A DNA stretch of 64,000 bases, taken from assembly GCA_024276495.1 (NCBI GenBank), contig JAJRXC010000061.1, forward strand, positions 1 to 64,000. Direction: 5' to 3'. A program made the position numbers and the translations under genes. The notes beneath the pieces were generated by a model. It ran no database searches and was not told where the DNA came from. It saw only the letters and a program-made list of their open reading frames with translations. This DNA is from Actinomycetes bacterium (lineage in GTDB: Bacteria > Actinomycetota > Acidimicrobiia > Acidimicrobiales > Aldehydirespiratoraceae). The stretch's first letter is position 1, and each line of letters opens with the position of its first letter. This document shows positions 27,678-35,472 of this stretch, piece by piece.

Positions 27678-28393
27678 TCAGCTCGAGGTTCGCAGCGACG
27701 TCTCGAACGGCCTTCCGCTCCTATCGCAACTGGCGGTCCCAGCCCGCACGTCGGGTCGGTGATAGCGCATCACGTGCACGAGGGTGTGGCCCGGCGGAGC
27801 CAGGCGGGCCACCGGCGCGTGGACCGACAGGTACAGCGGATCATCGAGGGTGAGGGCAAAGGTCGCGGCGTCGCCCCACTCGACGTCGAGCCCCACGTCG
27901 AGGGACTCCACCGTGGCCGGTCGGGCCGCCTCGGCCCAGCGAGCCACCTCGACACACCCGTCACCTAGGAGCCGGCTCACGTTTCGGGCCCGCCGACCGC
28001 GGGATATGAGGGTCTGCCATCCGCCGTGGAGGTACCGCACGCCACCGGCCCCGGCCATCTGGAGTTGGCGAATCCCGGCGTCGCCGCTCGCGTACGCCAC
28101 ATCGTTGCCGTAGGTGGAGAGTCGCAGCAGGGCGAACCCGAGCGCGTCACCGCGACCGCGGCCCGGGAGGCGCTCCATCGTCTCGCGCAACTCCCGAAGG
28201 AACGCGTTCGCCGGGCCCGCGACATAGAGCGCGTGGGCGCCTTCGTTGAGTCGGAATCCCTCGACGGTTCGGGTTCGGGACCTCCCGCGGGCTCGTCCCG
28301 CCCGTCGAACACGACGACCCTCCGCCCGCTTCGCGCCGCCTCGATCGCCGCGCTGAACCCGGCGATCCCCGCTCCGATCACTACAACCGACAT
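27678..28393 (-). pseudogene. Decayed FAD-dependent oxidoreductase
   Basis: The remnant starts well: a good ribosome-binding site (AGGAGG at 5 bases) and an FAD-binding Rossmann motif VVVIGAGIAGFSAAIEAARS. Near 28290 the frame breaks: the continuation of the protein (VEGFRLNEGAHALYVAGP, then LRLSTYGNDVAYASGDAG) lies in another frame, as expected from one lost base in a C-run. Further on, the motif GGVRYLHGGWQTL is followed almost at once by late-protein sequence, as if about 50 residues were deleted, and the last 100 or so residues expected after HTLVHVMRYHRPD are missing. Intact relatives are usually above 400 residues; this covers about 238. It is divergent from the F420-type gene and may once have belonged with it. 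Confidence 0.75.
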
Positions 28394-28470
28394 GCTCGCC
28401 TCCTGTGGCCGTTCACCGACAAGACGAGACAGCCCGCCCGGTTGTGACAGGACGCGCCCGCGAAACCCAT

Positions 28471-28476
28471 TAGGTT
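28471..28476 (+). promoter_or_regulatory. -10 box for leaderless transcription of the F420-type/selenoprotein operon
   Basis: TAGGTT is followed by exactly 6 bases and then the ATG at 28483. No ribosome-binding site fits between, so the messenger RNA probably starts at the A of the start codon. A TTGTGA lies upstream, but at a spacing too long for a standard -35 box. Confidence 0.5.
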
Positions 28477-28482
28477 CGCACC

Positions 28483-29658
28483 ATGGCCGTCACCGAAAGC
28501 GCCGCCCCGGCGAAGAAGGAACGCTGGTCCCACCAGTGGAAGGAACTGTTCGACGAAGTCATCACCAGCGGCCTGTGCACCGGCTGCGCCGGATGCGTCA
28601 TCTCCTGCCCCCACGACGTGATCGGCTACGAACACGAGCCCGGCGCCTACACGCCGTTTCATCTCGAGGAGGAGCTCGGCCCGTCCGACTGCGTCCACGG
28701 CCAGAAGGGTTGCACATCGTGCACCCGGGCATGTCCCCGCTTTCGCATGTGGGAACCGGAAGCCGACCGACACCTGTTCGGACGCGAGCGCGAGCCCGAC
28801 GAGGTCTCGGGCATCTACTCCGACATCGTGTTGACGAGAGCGAGCGACGACCACGTGTACGAGACCGGACAAGACGGTGGCCTGGTCTCCGCGATCCTCA
28901 TCTGGTGCCTCGAGAACGACATCATCAACGGCGCCCTCACCTCCGGCGTGGAAAACCTGCCGAACGGGGATCCGGGATGGAAGGCGTTCCCGATGGTGGC
29001 CACCAACCGCGACGAAGTCCTGCGCGGCGCGGGCAGTCGCTACACCTACTCGGCCAACACGATGGCCTTCCCCGAAGCCAAGGAGCGCGGCCTCGATCGC
29101 CTCGCCCTCGTCGGGATGAGCTGTCAGACGTCGGTCGCCCCCGTGATGTGGCATCGCAAGATCGGCAAGGTCTCCAAACCGTTCAAGCTCAACATCGGGC
29201 TGTTGTGCTCCAAGTCGTTCGACGACTCGCTGTTCGACGAGCTCTTCGAGGTCAAGTACGGCCTCAAGAAGGAAGACATCGCCAAGATGAACATCAAGGG
29301 CGTCTTCCAGATCTGGACCAAGGACGGCGGGTATCACGAGATCAACCTGAAGGAGTGCCACGCCTGGACCCGCGAAGGATGCCACCACTGTCCCGACTTC
29401 GCGGCCGAGCACGCCGACATCTCCACCGGCGGAATCGGCAACACCACCGACTGGACCCTCACCATCATCCGCACCGAGCTCGGCCGGGCGATCATCGACG
29501 CCATGGTGCGGGACGGCGTCATCGAGACCCGCCCCGGCGACGACGACCCCGGCGCGATCGCCTTGATGCACAAGCTCGCGGCGAAGAGTCGCGCCCGATG
29601 GCCGGAGTGGGCGCAGCCCGCGGCCCGGGTGGGAATACCGGAGAAGAAGTCGGGTTGA
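28483..29658 (+). CDS. Coenzyme F420 hydrogenase/dehydrogenase beta-subunit family iron-sulfur flavoprotein
   Basis: The 391-residue protein has a ferredoxin-type cluster site near residue 32 (GLCTGCAGCVISCPHDV) and a second cysteine group (CVHGQKGCTSCTRACP, about 72-88), followed by the FrhB-type flavin domain with QDGGLVSAILIWCLEND and GMSCQTSV. Proteins of this family carry FAD and Fe-S and move electrons between F420H2, ferredoxin or other carriers. It is not beside hydrogenase subunits, so it is probably a stand-alone F420-linked or ferredoxin-linked reductase in the cytoplasm. Its stop is 7 bases before the start of the selenoprotein, so the two are likely cotranscribed and may work in one redox pathway. 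Confidence 0.85.
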   Translation: MAVTESAAPAKKERWSHQWKELFDEVITSGLCTGCAGCVISCPHDVIGYEHEPGAYTPFHLEEELGPSDCVHGQKGCTSCTRACPRFRMWEPEADRHLFGREREPDEVSGIYSDIVLTRASDDHVYETGQDGGLVSAILIWCLENDIINGALTSGVENLPNGDPGWKAFPMVATNRDEVLRGAGSRYTYSANTMAFPEAKERGLDRLALVGMSCQTSVAPVMWHRKIGKVSKPFKLNIGLLCSKSFDDSLFDELFEVKYGLKKEDIAKMNIKGVFQIWTKDGGYHEINLKECHAWTREGCHHCPDFAAEHADISTGGIGNTTDWTLTIIRTELGRAIIDAMVRDGVIETRPGDDDPGAIALMHKLAAKSRARWPEWAQPAARVGIPEKKSG

Positions 29659-29665
29659 CAGACCC

Positions 29666-30280
29666 GTGCACATCGATTTCTGGGTGGATCCGATTTGACC
29701 CTGGTGTTGGGTGACGGCCCGTTGGGTCGTCGACGAGATCAAACCGGCCCGTGACCTCGACATCACGTGGCAACCGATCAGCCTGCTGTTCAAGAACGAG
29801 CCCGATCCCGGCTCCGACTACTTCAAGGCGAGCGAGTTCACCCACAAACTGCTGCGGGTGATGGAGTCGGTGCGCGCCGCCGAGGGCGACGACGCCGTTT
29901 TCGACCTCTACTGGGAGTACGGCCGGCGCATCCACCACGACCAGACCCGTGACTTCACCGCGTTCGACGCCCTCGACGCGATCGGCCACGACACCGCCCA
30001 CGCGGCGGCGTTCGACGACGAGTCGTGGGATGCCGAGATCCGCACCCGCATGGATGTCGGCCTCGCGCTTGCCGGCGACGACATCGGCACGCCGATCATC
30101 GCGTTCGACGACCGGGCCGGCGTGCAGCAGGCCTATTTCGGTCCGGTGATCACCCGGGTGCCGCCCACCGACGACTCTCTCGCCATGTGGGACGCCTTGA
30201 TGACCATGATGAACATCGACGGCTTCTGGGAGCTCAAGCGGACCCGAACCGAACGGCCCTTCTTCGGCGAACGACCTTGA
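29666..30280 (+). CDS. DsbA-fold, Rv2466c-like mycothiol-dependent reductase; putative selenoprotein with a UPWC active site
   Basis: From the GTG at 29666 the frame reads VHIDFWVDPI, then TGA (29696-29698), then PWCWVTARWVVDE, and on to a stop at 30278. In the family of Mycobacterium Rv2466c (a DsbA-like mycothiol-dependent nitroreductase) this place is FW-DP-CPWCW, so the TGA replaces the first, nucleophilic cysteine of CPWC. The second cysteine is kept (C14). The rest matches the family throughout: MDVGLALAGDDIGTPIIAFD, AYFGPVITRVPP and the end WELKRTRTERPFF. A 21-base SECIS-like hairpin follows the TGA. The predicted product is 204 residues with Sec at position 11. Starting instead at the GTG at 29711 would remove the active site. 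It is 7 bases after the F420-type gene and overlaps the thioesterase start as TTGA. A sequencing error (TGC to TGA) is the main alternative. Confidence 0.82.
29712..29732 (+). promoter_or_regulatory. Putative bacterial SECIS element
   Basis: Bases 29713-29720 (GACGGCCC) pair with 29724-29731 (GGGTCGTC) in an 8-bp stem with one G-U pair, leaving the apical loop GUU; a U-G pair can extend the base. The loop G is 23 bases after the last base of the TGA. Known bacterial SECIS elements lie just downstream of UGA with a short stem, a small loop with a G at its first positions, and a loop 16-37 bases from the UGA. All these conditions are met. Confidence 0.7.
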
Positions 30281-30663
30281 CCCGACGGCCCGAACGAGAT
30301 CGACCCGGACGAGACGGGGAGGACATCCTCGACCTTCTCGAACCGGAGGTCCTGGAGCAATCGGACGGACACGTGGTGTTTCGATTCCGGTCCCAGCCTC
30401 GCCTGACGATCCCCGGGGGCATCGTACAGGGCGGCATCGTCGCGTCGATGCTCGACATGGGCATGGCGTTCGCGGCCGATCGGATCTCGACCGTGACACT
30501 TCACGTCGACTATCTGCGACCCGCGGTCGGACCCGTCTTGACGGTCACCGCCGACGTGACCCGGCGAGGCAGCCGGATCGTCTTCATCGAGGCGGTCATG
30601 GTCGACCAGGACGGTCGAGTCATCGCGAAGGGTCGTCAGACCGCCGTGCCGATCGACGACTGA
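30277..30663 (+). CDS. PaaI-family hotdog thioesterase
   Basis: The 128-residue protein has the hotdog-fold thioesterase signature of the PaaI group: PGGIVQGGIVASMLDMGMAF (helix and Asp region), TLHVDYLRPAVGP and ADVTRRGSRIVFIEAVMVDQ. Such enzymes hydrolyse acyl-CoA or aromatic-CoA thioesters. The start is taken as the TTG at 30277, which overlaps the selenoprotein stop as TTGA; no ATG exists before the conserved part. Its place as third gene of the F420-type/selenoprotein operon is clear, but a functional link is not. Confidence 0.8.
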   Translation: MTRRPERDRPGRDGEDILDLLEPEVLEQSDGHVVFRFRSQPRLTIPGGIVQGGIVASMLDMGMAFAADRISTVTLHVDYLRPAVGPVLTVTADVTRRGSRIVFIEAVMVDQDGRVIAKGRQTAVPIDD

Positions 30664-30850
30664 TCGGCCGGCGCGCTCGCCGACCCCGCGGGCGACGAGC
30701 AGATCCTCGAGCTCCTCGACCCAACGCCGCTGGGGCATGGCCGACCTGATGACGGTCGCGATGGACGAGCTGATGCAGGCATCGGGGCTCGGCCCGGCCA
30801 CCACGACGATCGATCCGTTCGGCGCCTGAACCGCACGGGGCCCCGACGGC

Positions 30851-32083
30851 TCACAGCACCTCGTCGAGAACGGTGAGGACGCGGGCGACGTCGTCGGCCC
30901 GGTTGTAGTGGACCATCGACACGCGCACGACGCCGTCGTCGGGATCGAGCCCGAGCGCGGTGATCAACCGGTGGGCGTAGAAGTGCCCGTGACCACACGC
31001 GACCCGCGCCGCGATCAGCGCGCCGTAGATCTCCGCCGACGACCGACGGCTCGAGTGAAACGACACGGTCGGCGCCCGCACAGCCGGGTCGGCGACGGGC
31101 GCACCGACCACCGTCACGTCGTCACGGTCGGCGAGAAAGGCGAGCAGCGGGGCGACGAGCTCCCGTTCGTGTCCGGCGAACAGGGCACCGACGGCTCGGA
31201 TCCGTTCGACCGGGTCCGCCACCGGGTCGAGATGGTGGGCGTGGAGGAGGTCGTAGTAGTCGACGATGCCGGCGGTCGCGCCGATCACGGCGTGGTCGGG
31301 ACCGGCAGGGGTCAGCCGCGTGTCGGGCCTGCCCTCGTTGAAGAAGTGACCCTGATGGGCCACCGCCTCGAGCAGAGAACCGCGGGTGTACATCATGCCG
31401 ACGTGGGGACCGTAGGTCTTGTAGGCGCTGTAGAGATAGACGTCGCAGTCGAGCGCGTCGACGTCGACCGCGCCGTGGGGGGCGAACGACACACCATCGA
31501 CGACGATGTGGCCACCGACGGCGTGGACGCGGGCCGCGACATCGGCCACCGGATTGATCGTCGCGGCGACGTTCGAGGCATGGGTCATGGCAACGAGCCG
31601 GGTTCGTTCTCCGATCAGCTCGTCGAGGGCGTCGATGTCGAGGAGGCCGGTCGACGGGTCGACCCTCCACTCCTTGACCACGATCCCGGTCTCGGCCAGT
31701 CGCCGCCACACACCCGAGTTCGCCTCGTGATCCTGTTCGGTGACGACGATCTCGTCACCGGCGAGCCACATCGGCCGCATCGCCCGAGCCAACACGTAGG
31801 TGTTCTGGCTCGTCGACGGCCCGAAGTGGATCTCGTCGGGCCCGGCGTTGAACGTGGCCGCCATGACCTGACGGGACCGCTCCATCGCCGCAGCAGCGAC
31901 CTGAGACGGCGCCGACCCCCACCCGGGCTGCACCTTGGCCCGCGAGAACAACTCGGTGAGCAACTCGACCACCGGCCCGGCCGCGTAGCTCCCGCCGGCG
32001 TTCTCCAGATGGGCCCACCGGGCCGTTTCCGGGTCGGCGAAGGCGGGAAACCGGGCGCGGACGAAGTCGAGGTCGAGCGTCAT
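30851..32083 (-). CDS. Cysteine desulfurase-like class V aminotransferase
   Basis: The 410-residue protein is a PLP enzyme of aminotransferase class V. The PLP lysine is in YLYSAYKTYGPHVGMMY near residue 220, HIVVDGVSFAPHG contains the Asp that contacts the PLP ring nitrogen, and FGPSTSQNTYVLARAM binds the cofactor phosphate. The start DLDFVRARFPAFADP matches the cysteine desulfurase-like subfamily (TIGR01976) rather than SufS, and the SufS/NifS catalytic-cysteine loop is not evident. The reaction is therefore uncertain. It lies on the opposite strand to the selenoprotein operon with nearly 190 bases between. Confidence 0.82.
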   Translation of the reverse strand: MTLDLDFVRARFPAFADPETARWAHLENAGGSYAAGPVVELLTELFSRAKVQPGWGSAPSQVAAAAMERSRQVMAATFNAGPDEIHFGPSTSQNTYVLARAMRPMWLAGDEIVVTEQDHEANSGVWRRLAETGIVVKEWRVDPSTGLLDIDALDELIGERTRLVAMTHASNVAATINPVADVAARVHAVGGHIVVDGVSFAPHGAVDVDALDCDVYLYSAYKTYGPHVGMMYTRGSLLEAVAHQGHFFNEGRPDTRLTPAGPDHAVIGATAGIVDYYDLLHAHHLDPVADPVERIRAVGALFAGHERELVAPLLAFLADRDDVTVVGAPVADPAVRAPTVSFHSSRRSSAEIYGALIAARVACGHGHFYAHRLITALGLDPDDGVVRVSMVHYNRADDVARVLTVLDEVL

Positions 32084-32099
32084 GCCCGACCGGCGTGCC

Positions 32100-32474
32100 T
32101 CACGTCAGGTTCTCCGTCGCACACTCCTCGAGGGCGAGCCGCAACGCCGCGGGGATCACCGTGCTGTCGTTGATCGCCGCGGGATCGGAGCGCAGGGCCG
32201 ACTCGGCGTCTTTGAACGCCTCGAAGTCGTCGGCGTAGAAGTCGCGGATGACGCCGTAGGAGCACTCGCAGTACGCGGGCACGTCGCCGACACCATCCGA
32301 GTCGGCGTTGGCCTCCTCACACGACTCCTCGAAGTTCAGCCGGATCTTGTCGCCGTTCGCCTCGGCATCAGCCCAGGTCTCCGGGTCGGTGCTGGAGCTA
32401 CACGCCGCGGCGACGAGGGCCAAACCCACGAGACCGGCGACCAGGGAAGAGCGAAAACTTTTTCGAGTCGACAT
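32100..32474 (-). CDS. Small lipoprotein of unknown function
   Basis: The 124-residue product has a clear lipoprotein signal (basic start, LVAGLVGLALVAAACSS lipobox) and a short acidic mature part with four cysteines (ESCEEAN, YCECSYG, LEECATE) that could form two disulfides. The pattern of a small helical domain with CxC recalls many actinobacterial lipoproteins, but I do not recognise a family. It is 16 bases upstream of the aminotransferase gene on the same strand and may share its transcript. Confidence 0.75.
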   Translation of the reverse strand: MSTRKSFRSSLVAGLVGLALVAAACSSSTDPETWADAEANGDKIRLNFEESCEEANADSDGVGDVPAYCECSYGVIRDFYADDFEAFKDAESALRSDPAAINDSTVIPAALRLALEECATENLT

Positions 32475-32519
32475 ACGGGGCCGAGGCTACCGGCCCGGGA
32501 TCGACCAGAGGTGGTCGCG

Positions 32520-32756
32520 TCAGGCCGCGGTGCCGAACAGCGTCGCGAGCCGCCGATCCCCGGTCGCCCGGAAGACCGCCAGGTCGAAGACCGCCCCGGC
32601 GTCGGGCCCGTCGGAGACCTTCCTCGGCGAACCACCGACCGGCTTCAGCTGCAACGCCGAGAGAAGCTGCCGCACCCCTCGCGGGTCGTACTCGACCCGA
32701 TCCTGCGCGAGGAGCCCGGGCTCATCGGTGAGGTCGAGGAGATCGTGCGATGCCAT
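32520..32756 (-). CDS. Small hypothetical protein
   Basis: The 78-residue protein starts MASHDLLDLTDEPGLLAQD and has LLSALQLKPVGGSPRKVSDG. It has no signal, membrane helix or recognised motif. Codon use is like the neighbours, and the ATG at 32756 fits better than an upstream GTG. It lies between the lipoprotein and the uracil-DNA glycosylase on the same strand. Real but unassigned. Confidence 0.5.
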   Translation of the reverse strand: MASHDLLDLTDEPGLLAQDRVEYDPRGVRQLLSALQLKPVGGSPRKVSDGPDAGAVFDLAVFRATGDRRLATLFGTAA

Positions 32757-32888
32757 GGGGACAATGTCGTCGCGCCGCGGACCGCGGCCAAGAGTCGATC
32801 GGCCCATCGGGTCGGAATGGGTGCGCGCGGCCCACTTCTCCCGGCCAAAACCAGGCCGCGAGTCCTGCTTTCGACCGGCCCGTATGGT

Positions 32889-33575
32889 TCAGGCGGCCCC
32901 CAGCTCACGGGCCCGGGCGAACACGGCGTCGAGCATCGGCTCGGTCAGTCGTCCGGTGAACGTGTTCTGTTGGCTCACGTGGAAGCTGCACAGGAGGGTC
33001 CGGCCGTCGTCCAACGCCACCTCGACCCCGTGGCCGAACCGTGGTCGGGGACGGACGCCGAGCTCCCGACACGCGACCTGGTATCCGAACGCGCCCAACA
33101 CGACGATGACCCGTACCCCGCGGAGGGCCTCGAGCTCCCGGGCGAAGTACGGGCGGCAGGTGTCGCGCTCCTCGGTCGTCGGCTTGTTGGCGGGTGGCGC
33201 GCATTTGACCGGCGAGGTGATCCACGCCCCGGACAACGTCAGGCCGTCGTCGATCGTGGTCGACTCGGGCTGTGAGGCGTAGCCGGCCCGCCACAGGGCC
33301 CGGTACAACCAGTCGCCCGATCGGTCGCCGGTGAACATCCGACCGGTGCGGTTCGCCCCGTGGGCGGCCGGAGCCAGGCCGATGACGAGCAGGTGGGCCT
33401 CGGGATCACCGAAGCCGGGCACGGCCCGGGCCCAGTAGTCGTCGTCGCGAAACGCGGCGCGCTTCTCGCGGCCGACCTGCTCACGCCACGCGACCAGTCG
33501 CGGGCAGGCGCGACAGGAGACGACATCGCGCTCGAGCGCGGCGAGTTGCTCGGCGGGCTGATCGGGGAAAGCCAT
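32889..33575 (-). CDS. Family 5 uracil-DNA glycosylase (UDGb)
   Basis: The 228-residue protein has the family 5 features: four cysteines for a 4Fe-4S cluster (C21 and C24 in SCRACPRL, then SPVKCAPP and RDTCRPYF) and the active-site motif GLAPAAHGANRTGRMFTGD (about 66-84). The second catalytic motif is CSFHVSQQNTFTGRL. UDGb enzymes remove uracil and related deaminated bases from DNA, useful in a high-GC genome where cytosine deamination is frequent. The ATG at 33575 follows a TACCCT box at 7 bases. Confidence 0.92.
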   Translation of the reverse strand: MAFPDQPAEQLAALERDVVSCRACPRLVAWREQVGREKRAAFRDDDYWARAVPGFGDPEAHLLVIGLAPAAHGANRTGRMFTGDRSGDWLYRALWRAGYASQPESTTIDDGLTLSGAWITSPVKCAPPANKPTTEERDTCRPYFARELEALRGVRVIVVLGAFGYQVACRELGVRPRPRFGHGVEVALDDGRTLLCSFHVSQQNTFTGRLTEPMLDAVFARARELGAA

Positions 33576-33582
33576 CACCCGC

Positions 33583-33588
33583 AGGGTA
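33583..33588 (-). promoter_or_regulatory. -10 box for the UDG gene, at a divergent promoter region
   Basis: TACCCT on the minus strand lies 7 bases before the UDG ATG. On the plus strand TACGTT (33587-33592) overlaps it and lies 10 bases before the phosphatase ATG, so the two genes appear to share a very short divergent promoter region. Confidence 0.4.
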
Positions 33589-33602
33589 CGTTGACGACAG
33601 CC

Positions 33603-34250
33603 ATGGCACGACGACACGAACCGCCGAAACCCACCCTCGTTCTGCTGGTGCGGCACGGCCAGACGCCGACCACGGGTGCCTCGTTGCCCGGACGAGCCCC
33701 GAACCTCCACCTCGCCGACGAGGGCGTCGCCCAGGCCGAGGCCGCGGCGGCACGCGTGGCATCGCTGTCGCCGATCGCCGCCGTCTACGCCTCGCCGATG
33801 GAGCGCACCCGCGAGACCGCGGCCCCGATCGCCCGGTCCTGCGGACGCCGCGTGCGCCGCTCGAAGGGCCTCATCGAGTGCGATTTCGGCGACTGGACCG
33901 GCAAGAAGCTGTCGAAGCTGCGAACGCTCCCGGAGTGGCGCACCGTCCAGCGGTACCCGAGCGGCTTCCGTTTCCCCGGAGGGGAGTCGTTCGGCGAGAT
34001 GCAGAGCCGTGCCGTCGACGCCGTCCACGAGCTCGTCGGGGCCCACCCGGGTGAGACCATCGTCGCCGTCTCCCATGCCGACGTCATCAAGGCGATCGTC
34101 GCCGCGGCCCTGGGCACCCACCTCGATCTCTTCCAACGGATCGTCATCTCGCCGTGTTCGATCACCGCGATCCTCTACTCGACCGAAGGTCCGGTGGTGT
34201 TGGCCGTGAACTCCACCGGTGACGACCTGACCGCGCTGGCTCCGTCATGA
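33603..34250 (+). CDS. Histidine phosphatase superfamily protein (MSMEG_4193 type)
   Basis: The 215-residue protein has the LVLLVRHGQTPTTG catalytic site with the phosphorylated histidine near residue 18, YASPMERTRETA, and SHADVIKAIVAA with the second catalytic histidine. It belongs to the phosphoglycerate mutase-like fold; the MSMEG_4193 subfamily is known as the neighbour of DUF3090 and SCO1664 genes, which follow here. The substrate is unknown. Its stop overlaps the DUF3090 start as ATGA. Confidence 0.88.
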   Translation: MARRHEPPKPTLVLLVRHGQTPTTGASLPGRAPNLHLADEGVAQAEAAAARVASLSPIAAVYASPMERTRETAAPIARSCGRRVRRSKGLIECDFGDWTGKKLSKLRTLPEWRTVQRYPSGFRFPGGESFGEMQSRAVDAVHELVGAHPGETIVAVSHADVIKAIVAAALGTHLDLFQRIVISPCSITAILYSTEGPVVLAVNSTGDDLTALAPS

Positions 34251-34738
34251 GCGAGTCCTACGAGTTCGCCGAGCTCGACTTCCTCACGGTCGGCACCCTC
34301 GGGCCCAAGGGCCAGCGGGAGTTCTACCTCCAGGCCCGTGGCGACGGCCGACTGGTGTCGCTGAAGATCGAGAAGCAACAGGTTGCCGCGTTGGCCGACT
34401 ATCTCGATCGAATCCTCGGCCAGCTTCCCGACGCGGAGACCGGCGCCATCCCCGACGACCTGGGTCTGCGCGAACCGGTCATCGCCTCGTGGGCGGTCGG
34501 ATCGATCGGCCTCGCCTACGCGCAGGAGAGCGACCAGTTGATCGTCATGGCCGAGGAGCTCTCCGAGGCGGACGACGAGCGCGACACCGCCCACGCCCGG
34601 TTCGCGCTGAGCCGCGAGCAGGTCGCCGGACTCGTCGAGCGGGCCCGCCACCTCGTCGCCGCCGGCCGGGCGCCGTGCCCGTTTTGCGGGCAACCACTCG
34701 AACCCCGCAACCACGACTGGTGTCCGTGTCGGAACTGA
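34247..34738 (+). CDS. DUF3090 family protein
   Basis: The 163-residue protein matches DUF3090 (TIGR03847): SYEFAELDFLTVGTLGPKGQ at the start, FYLQARGDGRLVSLKIEKQQ, and a C-terminal zinc-ribbon-like end [18 protein letters not shown] with four cysteines. Its function is not known. It is always found with the phosphatase upstream and the SCO1664 protein downstream in actinobacteria, and the start and stop overlaps here suggest that the three are made together. Confidence 0.9.
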   Translation: MSESYEFAELDFLTVGTLGPKGQREFYLQARGDGRLVSLKIEKQQVAALADYLDRILGQLPDAETGAIPDDLGLREPVIASWAVGSIGLAYAQESDQLIVMAEELSEADDERDTAHARFALSREQVAGLVERARHLVAAGRAPCPFCGQPLEPRNHDWCPCRN

Positions 34739-35472
34739 GTCCGTTTCGGGAACGTGAGCCGATCGAGACGGCGCGGGCCCTCGAGCTGTTGCGCGAGGGA
34801 GCGCTCCACACGCTCGGTCGGATGCCCTACTCGTCGAACGCCACGTTCCTCGTGGACGTCGAGCATCGGGGGCTTCGCGCCCAGGCGATCTACAAACCCC
34901 ACCGGGGAGAGCGGCCCCTGTGGGACTTTCCGGATGGCCTCTACCAACGTGAGGTCGCCGCGTTTCTCGTCGCCGAGGATCTCGGGTGGCGCGTCGTACC
35001 CCCCACCGTCGTCCGTCACGACGCGCCGCTCGACGTCGGCTCACTCCAACTGTTCGTGCCGGCCGTCTTCGAGGAGCACTACTTCACGCTGCACGAAGCG
35101 GATTCCACCCACGACGACGTCTTCCGCAAGATCTGTGCCCTCGACATCGTCATCAACAACACCGACCGGAAGTCGGGCCATTGTCTGCTCGGCAACGACG
35201 GCCGGATCTGGGCGATCGACCACGGCGTCGCCTTCCACCACGAGTACAAGCTGCGCACCGTGTTGTGGGACTTCGCCGGTGAGCCGTTGCCCGACGACAT
35301 CGCCGAGGCCCTCTGGCGATTCCTCGAGCGGGGCATCTCCGACGACGTGGCGGCCCTCCTCGATCCATTCGAGCGAGACGCGATCCTGGCCCGGACCCGG
35401 GCGTTGGCGACGGTCGGGCGGTTCCCCCACGACGACACCGGGGGCCGGCGCTACCCCTGGCCGCTTGTCTGA
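34726..35472 (+). CDS. SCO1664 family protein (PI3/PI4-kinase-like fold)
   Basis: The 248-residue protein is of the SCO1664 type (TIGR03843). It has a kinase-like core: [20 protein letters not shown] with a possible nucleotide-binding lysine, [17 protein letters not shown] (catalytic loop N-N-x-D-R) and [15 protein letters not shown] (metal-binding Asp). This pattern is that of the HipA/phosphatidylinositol kinase-like group. The target is unknown. The start could be the GTG at 34726 or 34720; both overlap the end of DUF3090. It is the last gene of the trio. Confidence 0.85.
   Translation: MSELSPFREREPIETARALELLREGALHTLGRMPYSSNATFLVDVEHRGLRAQAIYKPHRGERPLWDFPDGLYQREVAAFLVAEDLGWRVVPPTVVRHDAPLDVGSLQLFVPAVFEEHYFTLHEADSTHDDVFRKICALDIVINNTDRKSGHCLLGNDGRIWAIDHGVAFHHEYKLRTVLWDFAGEPLPDDIAEALWRFLERGISDDVAALLDPFERDAILARTRALATVGRFPHDDTGGRRYPWPLV

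Noticed and set aside
28280-28300. Programmed frameshift in the FAD oxidoreductase
   Set aside because: The gene also has an internal loss and a truncated C-terminus, so decay is the simpler reading.
29711-30280. A conventional start at GTG 29711 for the Rv2466c-like protein, avoiding the TGA
   Set aside because: It removes the FW-DP and CPWC region that defines the family, has no ribosome-binding site, and leaves the strong upstream homology unexplained.
30737-30829. A 30-codon frame starting MADLMTVAMDELM
   Set aside because: Too short to judge, no ribosome-binding site, and located in a 187-base intergenic stretch; it may be a remnant but is not supported.
30851-32083. Selenocysteine lyase serving the selenoprotein
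   Set aside because: The protein matches the cysteine desulfurase-like TIGR01976 subfamily of unclear activity, is on the other strand, and shows no specific selenocysteine-lyase feature.
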